NCBI GenBank assembly: GCA_048268845.1
Contig: JBLWUQ010000004.1
Location: forward strand, 124,001-188,000
From: Muriiphilus sp048268845
GTDB taxonomy: Bacteria > Pseudomonadota > Alphaproteobacteria > Rhodobacterales > Rhodobacteraceae
Direction: 5' to 3'
Length of the DNA stretch: 64,000 nt
The notes beneath the pieces are model-generated. The model did no database searches, had not been told where the DNA came from, and saw nothing but the letters and a program-made list of their open reading frames with translations. The first letter of the stretch is position 1. Every line of letters begins with the position of its first letter. A program made the translations under genes and the position numbers. Shown one piece after another: positions 9,012 through 16,228 of the stretch.

Positions 9012-9369
9012 TGATCTTGATCGGAATCGCCCCGCCGTCGATGCCGCCAATCTCGGTGACGCTCTTTTCGCGCCACTCGTCGGCCACGCGGTTCTTGAGG
9101 CCGAATATCACGACGCTGGCGTTACCTTCGCCGCCTGTGGCAATGTCAACCGCCCGATCCTCCCACCATGCCGCTGACGCAGCGCGGGCAGTATTTAGGG
9201 CGTCAGAAAACTCGGGGTGAACCTCGGCCCACTCGTAGACCGTCTGGCGTGAAACCCCTATCTTACCGGCAAAGCCTGTGATGCTATAGCCACCGCCCAT
9301 GCACCTGATTGCTTCCTCGCAATACTCGGGCTTGTATTTGGTCGGACGGCCTGTCGGCTTCTTGCTCAT
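8992..9369 (-). CDS. terS: Terminase small subunit
   Basis: 125 aa. An N-terminal basic tail (KKPTGRPTKYKPEYCEEAI) leads into a helix-turn-helix at about residues 30-55 (GFAGKIGVSRQTVYEWAEVHPEF). Then come the ARAASAAWWEDRA helix and the FGLKNRVADEWREK segment typical of TerS proteins paired with PBSX-type TerL. It recognises the packaging site. The gene opens just after the 95-aa gene (TGACATG spacing) and overlaps terL. Confidence 0.85.
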   Translation of the reverse strand: MSKKPTGRPTKYKPEYCEEAIRCMGGGYSITGFAGKIGVSRQTVYEWAEVHPEFSDALNTARAASAAWWEDRAVDIATGGEGNASVVIFGLKNRVADEWREKSVTEIGGIDGGAIPIKINVDFGD

Positions 9370-9370
9370 G

Positions 9371-9658
9371 TCACGCGTCGATCACGGCGACCTTTTCACC
9401 AACTTCGATGAACAGGTCGAGCGGTACATAGGCCGGGACATACCATGCACCGGGCGCGGCAGTCGGGTTCTTGCCAGTCTTGGCGTAGATGTCCACGGTT
9501 GACACGATGCGCACCGCTGTCCCCGGCGCGGTGGCCGAGTTGGTCGATTGCGCCGATGTCGCGCCGGACGTCACGTTCTCAGACGCAACCGGGTTGCCGT
9601 TGTAGGCCGGGATCGCGCCGCCACGGATGCTTGAGAATACGATGTTGACGGTTCCCAT
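9371..9658 (-). CDS. Unknown phage protein, first gene of the late operon
   Basis: 95 aa, beta-rich and Ala/Thr/Val-rich, no cysteines, no recognised domain. It has a good ribosome site (AAGGAG) and lies directly downstream of the early-operon terminator, so it is the first gene of the head module. Short beta proteins before terS are sometimes minor structural proteins; nothing in the sequence proves that here. Confidence 0.6.
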   Translation of the reverse strand: MGTVNIVFSSIRGGAIPAYNGNPVASENVTSGATSAQSTNSATAPGTAVRIVSTVDIYAKTGKNPTAAPGAWYVPAYVPLDLFIEVGEKVAVIDA

Positions 9659-9793
9659 GTGGGTGTCTCCTTGAATAGTTGCCCGCCTCCGAAATTCGCG
9701 GCGCTATGAACTAGCCCCCGCCGCGTTGACTTGACGCATTTCGGATGTGCCGGGCGCGGGCAGGCCCGTAGGAGTTCAGGGGGCTGGAACGCG

Positions 9794-9821
9794 AAAACGC
9801 CGCGCGGTTTCCCGGCGGCGC
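9794..9821 (-). terminator. Rho-independent terminator between early and late leftward operons
   Basis: On the minus strand GCCGCCGG, loop GAAA, then CCG-C-GCGGC forms an 8-bp stem with one bulged C, followed by G and TTTT. It lies about 50 bp after the last early gene and 135 bp before the first late gene, where a leftward phage would need a stop or an antitermination target. Confidence 0.65.
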
Positions 9822-9873
9822 ATTTCATCTGATTATGTGAAGTGTTCCACTAGTCGCCCGTTTTGTCAAGCGG

Positions 9874-10110
9874 TCACACCCCGTGCGGCCTTCCGCAATA
9901 CTCGCAATCAGAGCCGCGCGTGGCGGCACCGCAACCGTTGCATTGTGCCACGACAACCCGGCGCATAGGAATCCTCGCGTCACGGAACACGTTGGCACGA
10001 ACGCGTTTGGACTCCCCCGCTGCTTCCATTTCCCGCAGCCACCTACCATGGGCATTTTGCTGTTCCGCCATCGCCATTGCAGCCCTGCCTGCCATCCATG
10101 CTGAAATCAC
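9874..10110 (-). CDS. Small zinc-ribbon protein at the end of the early operon
   Basis: 78 aa from a GTG at 10110 overlapping the upstream stop (GTGA); an ATG at 10095 would give 73 aa. A longer frame up to 10260 exists, but its N-terminal part lies inside the previous gene. The C-terminus holds CNGCGAATRGSDCEYCG, four cysteines in two CxxC pairs that should bind one zinc ion. Such proteins bind nucleic acid or partner proteins; a role as a late regulator is possible because of its place just before the late genes, but this is speculative. Confidence 0.6.
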   Translation of the reverse strand: MISAWMAGRAAMAMAEQQNAHGRWLREMEAAGESKRVRANVFRDARIPMRRVVVAQCNGCGAATRGSDCEYCGRPHGV

Positions 10111-10718
10111 CCCACCACCTCCCCCAACAGCCGCATTGCCGCGACGAACCGCCTGCCAGCGGGCAGAACCTTGCCACGGTCCACCAGATCGACGTGATAA
10201 CGATACGCCGCGTAGATCGCCTGCCGCCGCAGATCCAGCCTGCCGATCTGGCCTTGCCAATACATCCAGCGCCGCACCGCGTCCAGGTCCCGTTCATCCG
10301 GGCTTCGCAGGTCGATCTGATCATCGGGCCGGGTCTCGAACCGCTCCTGCATCATCTCGATTTTCGCCGTCTTGGCGTGGATGCTTTTCCCGATGCTGCG
10401 GTGATAGCGCGCCTCCGCCGCTGTGAGGGCCACGTAGAGCCGCCATAGCCGCTCTGCGGTGTCTGGGTCGCAGAGAAGGCTCAAGGCCCTTCCTGCCTCG
10501 TCAGACAGGCGCTGACGGTTCATTTCGCGGGCTTCGCTCGGTGGCCTGCCCATCTGCCGGGCGCGGGCGGTTAGAACCACGGCCTGCGTGTCCTCGCGAA
10601 TTTCCTTCATGCGCGCGCTGCCCCGCTTTGACACTTTCGGCACCTCCGCCAGTTGCGGCATTTCCCGCGCCAGCTTTTTGAACCTGCGCTTTTCTCCGAC
10701 CGTGTGCGCTCGTGTCAT
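10107..10718 (-). CDS. Unknown phage protein, helical
   Basis: 203 aa from the ATG at 10718, chosen because GAGGGG precedes it by 7-8 nt; the open frame upstream to 10994 is a shadow of the previous gene. The N-terminal 60 residues are highly basic (EKRRFKKLAREMPQ, KVSKRGSARMKEIRE) and the rest is helical with many Arg/Glu pairs (SPDERDLDAVRRWMYWQGQI). I do not recognise the family. It overlaps the preceding gene by 218 nt in another frame. Confidence 0.65.
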   Translation of the reverse strand: MTRAHTVGEKRRFKKLAREMPQLAEVPKVSKRGSARMKEIREDTQAVVLTARARQMGRPPSEAREMNRQRLSDEAGRALSLLCDPDTAERLWRLYVALTAAEARYHRSIGKSIHAKTAKIEMMQERFETRPDDQIDLRSPDERDLDAVRRWMYWQGQIGRLDLRRQAIYAAYRYHVDLVDRGKVLPAGRRFVAAMRLLGEVVG

Positions 10719-11034
10719 GTTCTGCCCCTCGTTTTTGCCCGATGATTTCGTGCCAGTCCTGCCGCGCGTTGCCGGTTTCCGCGACCAGTTCCAGAAACCT
10801 CGCCCGCAGCCGGTGCGCCGCGTCCCGTGCGGCCTTCTGGTCGAAGCCGAGATAGCCGCAGATGACGCCGCAATCCTTGCCGTCGAACCAGCGCAGCGAC
10901 AGGCGCTCCGTGCCTCCCGGCACAAACCCGTCACCGAAATACACCGCGTCCCGAAGCGCCCGCTCCAGGACGTGGCCCCACAGCTTTCGCGCATCTTCCG
11001 GCGTCCATTCGCCGTTTGCCGGGCGTCTGGTCAT
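10501..11034 (-). CDS. Unknown phage protein with long 3' overlap
   Basis: 177 aa by the open frame, starting at an ATG that overlaps the upstream stop (ATGA). The first 105 residues look genuine (WTPEDARKLWGHVLERALRDAV, CGVICGYLGFDQKAARDAAHRL). The last 70 are low-complexity Ala/Gly/Arg-rich and coincide with the start of the next gene in another frame. Either the native stop was lost and the tail is read-through of the neighbour, or both frames are coding. No known domain. Confidence 0.6.
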   Translation of the reverse strand: MTRRPANGEWTPEDARKLWGHVLERALRDAVYFGDGFVPGGTERLSLRWFDGKDCGVICGYLGFDQKAARDAAHRLRARFLELVAETGNARQDWHEIIGQKRGAEHDTSAHGRRKAQVQKAGAGNAATGGGAESVKAGQRAHEGNSRGHAGRGSNRPRPADGQATERSPRNEPSAPV

Positions 11035-11258
11035 TCCGCTGCCTCGGCCTGCGCGATCCTGTAGGTGGTCATCTTTTTGCTGCCGTAATCCACGGCATCC
11101 GTCATAAGCAGGCCCTCAAAGGCCAAGCGCCTCAGCACCTTCAACAATTTCTCCCTGTCGCCCCGAACGCGCACATAGACGTCGTTCAGGTTTCGCTCTC
11201 GACCGTCCCGCATCAAAGCGATGATTGCCGTTCTTGCGTCAGTCTGCTTGCTCGCCAT
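11031..11258 (-). CDS. Small winged-helix-like protein
   Basis: 75 aa. DARTAIIALMRDGRERNLNDVYVRVRGDREKLLKVLRRLAFEGLL reads as three helices with a recognition helix, followed by a beta wing (DYGSKKMTTYRIA), a pattern shared with small winged-helix DNA-binding proteins. It sits in a chain of 4-20 nt overlaps. DNA binding is inferred from predicted structure only. Confidence 0.6.
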   Translation of the reverse strand: MASKQTDARTAIIALMRDGRERNLNDVYVRVRGDREKLLKVLRRLAFEGLLMTDAVDYGSKKMTTYRIAQAEAAE

Positions 11259-11388
11259 GTCTCACCTCATCAATCGCCGCCCGTATCGCGGCCTCTGCAA
11301 ATCCCATGTCCCGCAGGTCGGCGGGGGTTGCGCCATGCACCAGCGCGCGCTTGCATTGCTCGATCTGTTCGCGCTGCGCGGGGGTCAT
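11239..11388 (-). CDS. 49-aa small protein coupled to the methyltransferase gene
   Basis: Read from the minus strand: ATG at 11388 overlaps the methyltransferase stop as ATGA, and the stop at 11239 lies 20 nt inside the next gene. The sequence begins MTPAQREQIEQCKRALVHGA and continues with a second helix (PADLRDMGFAEAAIRAAID). The length is below usual annotation cut-offs. Perfect coupling on both sides and a well-formed helical composition support a real gene. Function unknown. Confidence 0.6.
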   Translation of the reverse strand: MTPAQREQIEQCKRALVHGATPADLRDMGFAEAAIRAAIDEVRHGEQAD

Positions 11389-12257
11389 AGGTCCATGCTC
11401 TCCTGAACCGGCGACTTGGGCGGCTCTACGAACAGGTCGGGTTGGTCGTATGCCGCCTGCACGCGCTCGCAGGCGATCCGGAAATAATCGGGGTCCAGCT
11501 CGATACCGATGCCCTTGCGGCCTAGCTTGGCGCAGGCGACGAGGGTTGTGCCGCTGCCCATGAAGGGGTCGAGGATGGTTTCGCCGGGGTTTGTCCAGCT
11601 AATGACGTGATCGTGTGCCATGCTGTAGGGCATAGGCGCGGGGTGCTTTGTCGGATTGTTGTTGTTCTTTATGCGCCACCAGTTAAACCGCATCCCGTAT
11701 CGGAGGATGGTTTTCCCCTTGCCGGATATTGGTTTTAGCGACCCATCAGGCTGTCGATCAGTGCCGTGCATTATGGTTCCAGCCCACTTGTTCACACGGT
11801 CTTTTATCGGATTGAACGTTTTTGGTGCGCCGTTCGAGAAAACGAACATGTATTCATGGCCCGAGAAATAGCGCACATCCTCGGGAAAATTCACGTTGTC
11901 CTTAATATAAATCATCGTATCGTGAAGCCTCAGACCGCACTCCATCGCGCGAAGCGCCTGCCTGAACGAACTGCCGGTTTCTGACCCATTAACTGTTGCG
12001 TCCGCGACATTCCACATGCAGACCCCGCCGGGGTGCAGCCCCTCAGCGACCAATTCGATGCAGCGCATCAAGTCAACACCAGCAAACCCAGCCCCATACT
12101 CTCGCAAGTTATCGTAAGGCGGCGACGTCACCACCGCGTTCACCTTCCCCAGCAGCGGCATGACCTCAAGGCAATCAGCCTCGATGAGAGTTTGACCGCC
12201 AATCACCTCTACGCGCCTGACGCCAGACAACTTACTTATTTCGGATGCGGTAAGCAC
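11385..12257 (-). CDS. Phage DNA methyltransferase, beta class (N6-adenine or N4-cytosine)
   Basis: 290 aa from a GTG at 12257, chosen because AAGGAG lies 8 nt upstream; the open frame continues to 12299. Motif IV TSPPY is at residues 44-48 and motif I DPFMGSGTT lies near residue 230, so the order IV-then-I gives the beta class. GKGIGIELD is the end of the SAM-binding fold. There is no partner restriction gene nearby, so it is likely an orphan enzyme that protects phage DNA. The central HGTDRQPDGSLKPISGKGK region is the probable target-recognition part. Confidence 0.88.
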   Translation of the reverse strand: MLTASEISKLSGVRRVEVIGGQTLIEADCLEVMPLLGKVNAVVTSPPYDNLREYGAGFAGVDLMRCIELVAEGLHPGGVCMWNVADATVNGSETGSSFRQALRAMECGLRLHDTMIYIKDNVNFPEDVRYFSGHEYMFVFSNGAPKTFNPIKDRVNKWAGTIMHGTDRQPDGSLKPISGKGKTILRYGMRFNWWRIKNNNNPTKHPAPMPYSMAHDHVISWTNPGETILDPFMGSGTTLVACAKLGRKGIGIELDPDYFRIACERVQAAYDQPDLFVEPPKSPVQESMDL

Positions 12258-12945
12258 GCGCGTTCTCCTTCCTGCATTCCCTACAAACCCGCGAACCACG
12301 CGGGTTGATGTATGTGTTTTCTGTTGTGAACTTGTGACCAGCGCGGCAAGCCTTCTGCGAGCGCCTTTTCTCGCTGGCCGCCAACTGCCCTGCTTTCATA
12401 ACGCCTGGCGGCATAGGCTTAGAAACCCCGGCCTGCGACTCAGCATAACAAGCCCGGCTGCAAAACTTGTTGTTTCCGGCCTTAATGTCTTTAGGCTTGC
12501 GCCAGAAAGAAGCGCTGCATGTCTGACATCGAAACTCGCCGCCCTTTTTTAGCTTGGATGCAATGGCCCGTCTGGTAGTTTCGGACACTACAAGCCCAGG
12601 AATTCCCTCCCCGCCATCGGTGAGATTTAGCAGTTCATGGCCATCTGCGCGCAGCTTTGCGATCCAGTGGCGCTCCCTTTCTGCCCAGTCCTGACCTTCG
12701 GGCACCCTTTCAAGATGCCACATGCAAGACCACATACCGCGCCGATAGAGAGACTTTAGCCAACGATGAACCGGAAGGCGGGGAGCGGCCTTCATAGAAG
12801 CAGCAATGTGCTCATTGTGACGTTTCCGTGGAGACCTGACCGTTTTGCCCACATACCGAACCCGGTCGGTGCCGGGATATGTTAGGGCATAAATCAGCAC
12901 TTCCCTCTGCCCGCCAATGCGTTCCTCTCGCTTGATCGCGGTCAT
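12232..12945 (-). CDS. GIY-YIG endonuclease with zinc-finger region (homing-nuclease type)
   Basis: 237 aa from the ATG at 12945 (ATGA overlap with the previous stop, GGAGGG upstream). Residues 15-45 (LIYALTYPGTDRVRYVGKTV) carry the GIY-YIG core with the catalytic Arg/Lys segment following (SPRKRHNEH). The C-terminal half has a CQTC...FCSRAC cluster and a second CRAGH...CREC cluster, both zinc-binding candidates, separated by a basic helix. The architecture is that of free-standing homing endonucleases of phages. It sits directly before the methyltransferase gene. Confidence 0.78.
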   Translation of the reverse strand: MTAIKREERIGGQREVLIYALTYPGTDRVRYVGKTVRSPRKRHNEHIAASMKAAPRLPVHRWLKSLYRRGMWSCMWHLERVPEGQDWAERERHWIAKLRADGHELLNLTDGGEGIPGLVVSETTRRAIASKLKKGGEFRCQTCSASFWRKPKDIKAGNNKFCSRACYAESQAGVSKPMPPGVMKAGQLAASEKRRSQKACRAGHKFTTENTYINPRGSRVCRECRKENARAYRIRNK

Positions 12946-13313
12946 TCCACCCTCCCGCGCATGGCCCGTGGATGGAAGCACGTCGGCGCTTTGCACGGCT
13001 CCGGCAGGCCGCAGTGGTTGCAGGTGTCTATCGGGGCGGCGGTTGCGGCGATTTCAGCAGCCAGCGCCGAATATCCGACCTGATCGACGTGGTTATCGGC
13101 GTGGCCCGGATTGCCCCGCCCCCGCGCCTGCTTGAACCCGACCAGCATCTGCGCCACGTCGTAGGCGGTGAGCGGGCTGGATAGCCGACTTCCGAGCCAC
13201 CACGTCCAGTGCCCGGCTATGGCGGCGAAATTGTCCTCGGCCCGGCCATGCGTTGCGGCGCGGTCCACGGTGATCGCCTGCCGCGCGGCGTCGAGGGTTT
13301 CGGTGCGGTTCAT
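12942..13313 (-). CDS. DUF6378-like phage protein
   Basis: 123 aa. The segment TLDAARQAITVDRAATHGRAEDNFAAIAGHW, followed by YDVAQMLVGFKQARG and NHVDQVGYSALAAEI, matches a widespread phage family of unknown function (DUF6378). In many phages this lies among nucleotide and replication genes. The C-terminal extension carries CNHCGLPEPCKAPTCFH, a possible zinc site. Ribosome site GGAGG at 8 nt. Confidence 0.65.
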   Translation of the reverse strand: MNRTETLDAARQAITVDRAATHGRAEDNFAAIAGHWTWWLGSRLSSPLTAYDVAQMLVGFKQARGRGNPGHADNHVDQVGYSALAAEIAATAAPIDTCNHCGLPEPCKAPTCFHPRAMRGRVE

Positions 13314-13325
13314 TCGTCGTGCCTC

Positions 13326-13760
13326 CTAGAACGGGATTTCGTCGTCGTAACCGCCCTGGGGGGTTGAGTGCTGCCCGCCGTCGTCCTGATGGCGCTCCTG
13401 CCCGCCGCCCGGCCCGTCGAGCATGACCAGCGCCCCGCCAAAGCCTTGCAGCACAATCTCGGTGCTGTATTTATCCGCCCCGGATTGGTCCTGCCATTTG
13501 CGGGTCTGCAACTGGCCCTCGATGTAGACCTTCGAGCCTTTGCGCAGGTATTGCTCCGCCACCCGAGCCAGACCTTCCTGGAAGATCGCAACCGAGTGCC
13601 ATTCGGTGCGCTCCTTGCGCTCACCCGTGGCCTTATCCTTCCACGTCTCGCTTGTGGCGATGCGCAGGTTGCACACCTTGCCGCCGTTCTGGAACGTGCG
13701 CACCTCAGGGTCGCGGCCCAGATTGCCGATGATGATTACCTTGTTGACCGAGCCAGCCAT
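13326..13760 (-). CDS. ssb: Single-stranded DNA-binding protein
   Basis: 144 aa. A full OB-fold is visible: VNKVIIIGNLGRDPEVR at the N-terminus, ATSETWKD, RTEWHSVAIF and GSKVYIEGQLQTRKWQDQSG. A short Gly/Gln-rich linker leads to the acidic tip DDEIPF, which recruits replication and recombination partners. It coats single-stranded DNA during phage replication. The start overlaps the stop of the DnaA-like gene (TAATG), with AAGGA upstream. Confidence 0.95.
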   Translation of the reverse strand: MAGSVNKVIIIGNLGRDPEVRTFQNGGKVCNLRIATSETWKDKATGERKERTEWHSVAIFQEGLARVAEQYLRKGSKVYIEGQLQTRKWQDQSGADKYSTEIVLQGFGGALVMLDGPGGGQERHQDDGGQHSTPQGGYDDEIPF

Positions 13761-14089
13761 TACGATTCCTTCCTTGATGTTCTGAATTTTGGTATCGGGA
13801 TGTGCGCCAGTTCCGCCGCCATCCCCTCGATCCGTGCGATATTGATCGCTTCGCGCTCGTCTGATCTGCGCTCAACCGCCCTGATGCCGTGAATGACCGT
13901 AGTGTGGTCACGGTCGCCGAAGGCGTGGCCGATTTGCGGGATTGACTTGTTTGTCATGCGGCGCGCGGCCACAAATGCAGCCTGACGGGCGTGCGCTACA
14001 TCGCGGGTGCGCGCGGCGCTGGTCAGAACACCAGAGGGAATGTCGTAGACTGCCGATGTAGCCTCGATGATGTGCCGGATGCTGATCAT
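13760..14089 (-). CDS. Stand-alone DnaA domain IV-like DNA-binding protein
   Basis: 109 aa from the ATG at 14089 (ATGA overlap). Residues 33-75 (ARQAAFVAARRMTNKSIPQIGHAFGDRDHTTV) reproduce the DnaA signature of domain IV, the part that binds 9-bp DnaA boxes. The AAA+ ATPase domains are absent. It lies between the replication genes and ssb, so it may recognise a phage origin or interfere with host DnaA; both are inference. Confidence 0.82.
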   Translation of the reverse strand: MISIRHIIEATSAVYDIPSGVLTSAARTRDVAHARQAAFVAARRMTNKSIPQIGHAFGDRDHTTVIHGIRAVERRSDEREAINIARIEGMAAELAHIPIPKFRTSRKES

Positions 14090-14622
14090 GCCGCGCCCCC
14101 CATCCGCTTGGCCGCGTATCCCGCCAGCGCCACAATCTCGGCGGCGGTCGCAGGATCGCACGGCTGCTCGGCAGGTTGCTGAGAATACCCGCCGCCCTCA
14201 AACCGGCGCAGCGCCAGTTCCGCGATCTTCACCACGCCCAACTCGATCTTGCAGCGCGCCGAAATATCGCCCGGCATCGGCTTCTGGCGGCGCTTGTCGT
14301 TGTCGGCACTCATCCACCACCGGCACGCGTTCTGGATCGCCCAGGACGGTGCGCCTTGCAGTTCCGCGTTCCAGTCGTCAGCAATCGCGGCCATCATTTC
14401 AGTTGGAACCGATGACACGAAGTATTGGCTGAGAAGCGTTGCCACCCGGCCCGCGATCCACGTCCGACCAGCCGGAACCGTCAGACGATCCACCGCCGCC
14501 GAAACCTGTCTCGCCTGATCCGGGGTCTGAATTGGCGAACGCAGCAAATCCGGCCATGAGGCTGTCATGCGGGCCGCTTCGTCCGGTGTTGCGGGGGTTT
14601 GGGCCAACTGGTTCGATTTCAT
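14086..14622 (-). CDS. Replication-associated phage protein, unknown
   Basis: 178 aa from the ATG at 14622, with an AAGGA-type site upstream; the open frame continues to 15048 only as a shadow of the replication gene. Sequence features are helical: LTVPAGRTWIAGRVATLLSQYF, then APSWAIQNACRWWMSADNDKR and KPMPGDISARCKIE. This pattern resembles proteins that accompany replisome-organiser genes in Rhodobacter phages and may act as a helicase-loader-like factor. It overlaps the upstream gene by 224 nt in another frame. Confidence 0.65.
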   Translation of the reverse strand: MKSNQLAQTPATPDEAARMTASWPDLLRSPIQTPDQARQVSAAVDRLTVPAGRTWIAGRVATLLSQYFVSSVPTEMMAAIADDWNAELQGAPSWAIQNACRWWMSADNDKRRQKPMPGDISARCKIELGVVKIAELALRRFEGGGYSQQPAEQPCDPATAAEIVALAGYAAKRMGGAA

Positions 14623-15277
14623 CTTCCCATCCTTTCTGGTTGAGCCACGTCGCGGGGTTCTTGGCGTATCCCTCCAGAACCTGCCGGTCGCTGGCGTAGC
14701 GAATTGCTGCTGAGATGATTGTCTGCTCTGGAACGCCTGCCGCGACGTGTCGGGCGTATCGCTTTTCGCAATCGGCCCGCGCCTTCTTCGCCCCGCCTCG
14801 GTGTGGGTATTGATCCCAGAACTCCTGAAACCGCTCAGGCTTCGCGCGTTTAGAAAGAGATACGTTAGTATCTCTATATGGCTCTGGTTCTGGTTGGCAT
14901 CGCTCGCGCATTGCGCCCGCATCGCCCTTGCTTTGATTTTGCTTGCTTTTTCCCCACCTGCTTTCGGCAGCGGCCTTCGCGCTACTGCGCCGCTCGCCGC
15001 GCTGCGCGATGTGTTTCTCGCACTTATCGGACCATATGCCGCCCTCAAGAATGACTACTTTCCCGTCATCCTGTAGGTCTTGAACTGCCTTTTTGAAGGC
15101 TGGCAGAGTGCATCCTGAGCGGCGCGCAAGCATGTCCCACTTCTGCGGCAACGGGCCTTCTGCCTCATACATCAGGCAGAGCAGTGTGATGTAGACGCCC
15201 TTGGTGCTGGCGGTCATGCCGCTGGTGCCGCCGAGAAAGTCCGATGTGTAGAATGGTATGAATGGGGATTTACTCAT
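14399..15277 (-). CDS. DUF1376-type replication initiation/organiser protein
   Basis: 292 aa. The N-terminal domain (FIPFYTSDFLGGTSGMTASTKGVYITLLCLMYEAEGPLP) is the DUF1376-type winged helix found in phage O-like replication proteins. A linker rich in Ser/Lys/Gln follows. A second helical domain (FQEFWDQYPHRGGAKKARADCEKRYARH, and YAKNPATWLNQKGWEDE) resembles the DnaC/helicase-loading end. The last 70 residues are Gly/Ser-rich and overlap the next gene. It probably binds the origin and recruits host helicase. Confidence 0.75.
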   Translation of the reverse strand: MSKSPFIPFYTSDFLGGTSGMTASTKGVYITLLCLMYEAEGPLPQKWDMLARRSGCTLPAFKKAVQDLQDDGKVVILEGGIWSDKCEKHIAQRGERRSSAKAAAESRWGKSKQNQSKGDAGAMRERCQPEPEPYRDTNVSLSKRAKPERFQEFWDQYPHRGGAKKARADCEKRYARHVAAGVPEQTIISAAIRYASDRQVLEGYAKNPATWLNQKGWEDEIEPVGPNPRNTGRSGPHDSLMAGFAAFANSDPGSGETGFGGGGSSDGSGWSDVDRGPGGNASQPILRVIGSN

Positions 15278-15612
15278 ATTGTGAGCGCCTCCATTCGCTC
15301 GATTTTATCTTGTGTTGCCGCTACCCAGTCAGTGTCCTGCCCGTAGGCTTCACGCCATGCTTTCGGCTCGCGGTGAACGGCTATCTTCGACGTGTCGAAC
15401 GTGCCTTGGTGGTGGCCGTCACAAAGCGGGATCGCCATCCTGTCAGGCACCCTGCGGGTGCTGTAACGACCCATGATCGGGTGATGTGCTGTCGTCGCGC
15501 TGTTCTGCGCCTCGCCAAACGCCTCGCAGACGCAGCATGGCAGTTGCCGCACCGCCGCGAGATAGGCCGGATCTGGCTTGGCTTTGGGCTGCTTCTGAAA
15601 CGGGGCGGTCAT
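15274..15612 (-). CDS. HNH/Ref-like nuclease-fold protein
   Basis: 112 aa. CCVCEA at about residue 26, TAHHPIMGRYSTRRVPDRMAIPLC, and the DGHHQGTFD segment form the two Cys pairs and His residues of an HNH-type fold, like the P1 Ref/DUF968 group. P1 Ref cuts displaced DNA with RecA. Its neighbours are NinB and the replication genes, matching a recombination role. Coupled by ATGA to both neighbours. Confidence 0.72.
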   Translation of the reverse strand: MTAPFQKQPKAKPDPAYLAAVRQLPCCVCEAFGEAQNSATTAHHPIMGRYSTRRVPDRMAIPLCDGHHQGTFDTSKIAVHREPKAWREAYGQDTDWVAATQDKIERMEALTI

Positions 15613-16010
15613 GCCGTCACCTCATACGGGCTTGGCTCGGTCCATCTGACGCCATGCCGGTCGCCGTATTCGGCTATGACCGTAATCAGGTCGGCCATCT
15701 GGCGCACCGTCAGGCGCGACGTGCGGAACCCGATGGGGAATGGCCCGGAGCCGTCCAGCCCCTCGGCAAAGCGGCACTGGTGGCCCAGGCTGTGCATGAA
15801 CGCGGCTTTCCACGTCTCAGGTGGCCACATGCGGCCCTCTGGCTTGGCTCTGGACACGTCGGACAACATGGCCCACATGCGCGCGTTTTGGTCCTTGTTG
15901 CGGGTCGCCTCGCGCACATTCACCACGGCACCGGGCGGCGCAGCGTCGATCACCCGCTTGGCGAGGTCGCGCTGCGCCTGTCCGCGCAGAAGGATGGTCT
16001 GCCCGCTCAT
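15609..16010 (-). CDS. NinB-like recombination protein (Orf family)
   Basis: 133 aa from the ATG at 16010 (ATGA with the previous stop); the frame is open further upstream but without family similarity. GQTILLRGQAQRDLAKRVID at the start, the RNKDQNARMWAMLSDVSR segment, and FRTSRLTVRQMADLI with a C-terminal YGDRHGVRWTEP are the NinB pattern. In lambda NinB (Orf) binds single-stranded DNA and helps load recombinase. Here it pairs with an ERF annealing protein. Confidence 0.85.
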   Translation of the reverse strand: MSGQTILLRGQAQRDLAKRVIDAAPPGAVVNVREATRNKDQNARMWAMLSDVSRAKPEGRMWPPETWKAAFMHSLGHQCRFAEGLDGSGPFPIGFRTSRLTVRQMADLITVIAEYGDRHGVRWTEPSPYEVTA

Positions 16011-16228
16011 TCCGGCACCTCGCCGGGGTGACACATCGCCGGGTCGTCCATCAGCGTTGGCTTGAGGTAGTCCTTGAGTTTGACCGTCTGCACATACAGG
16101 GCCTTGTCGCGGTCCATCAGCGCGACGATGGTCTTGGTTTCCTGACGCCACACCGCGTGAAGCTGTTGCAGCGTCTGGCATCGCGTCATGCGGTCAGCGA
16201 TGCGGTTCTTTTCGGTGAGCGGGTCCAT
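16007..16228 (-). CDS. Small unknown phage protein
   Basis: 73 aa from the ATG at 16228, which overlaps the upstream stop as TGATG; the frame is open to 16252. It is helical (LTEKNRIADRMTRCQTLQQLHAVWRQETKTI) and has no known motif. Its translation is coupled to both neighbours in the recombination cluster. Confidence 0.6.
   Translation of the reverse strand: MDPLTEKNRIADRMTRCQTLQQLHAVWRQETKTIVALMDRDKALYVQTVKLKDYLKPTLMDDPAMCHPGEVPE

Noticed and set aside
14086..15048. Extended 320-aa version of the replication-associated gene
   Set aside because: The upstream part is an out-of-frame reading of the DUF1376-type gene; the ATG at 14622 has a ribosome site.
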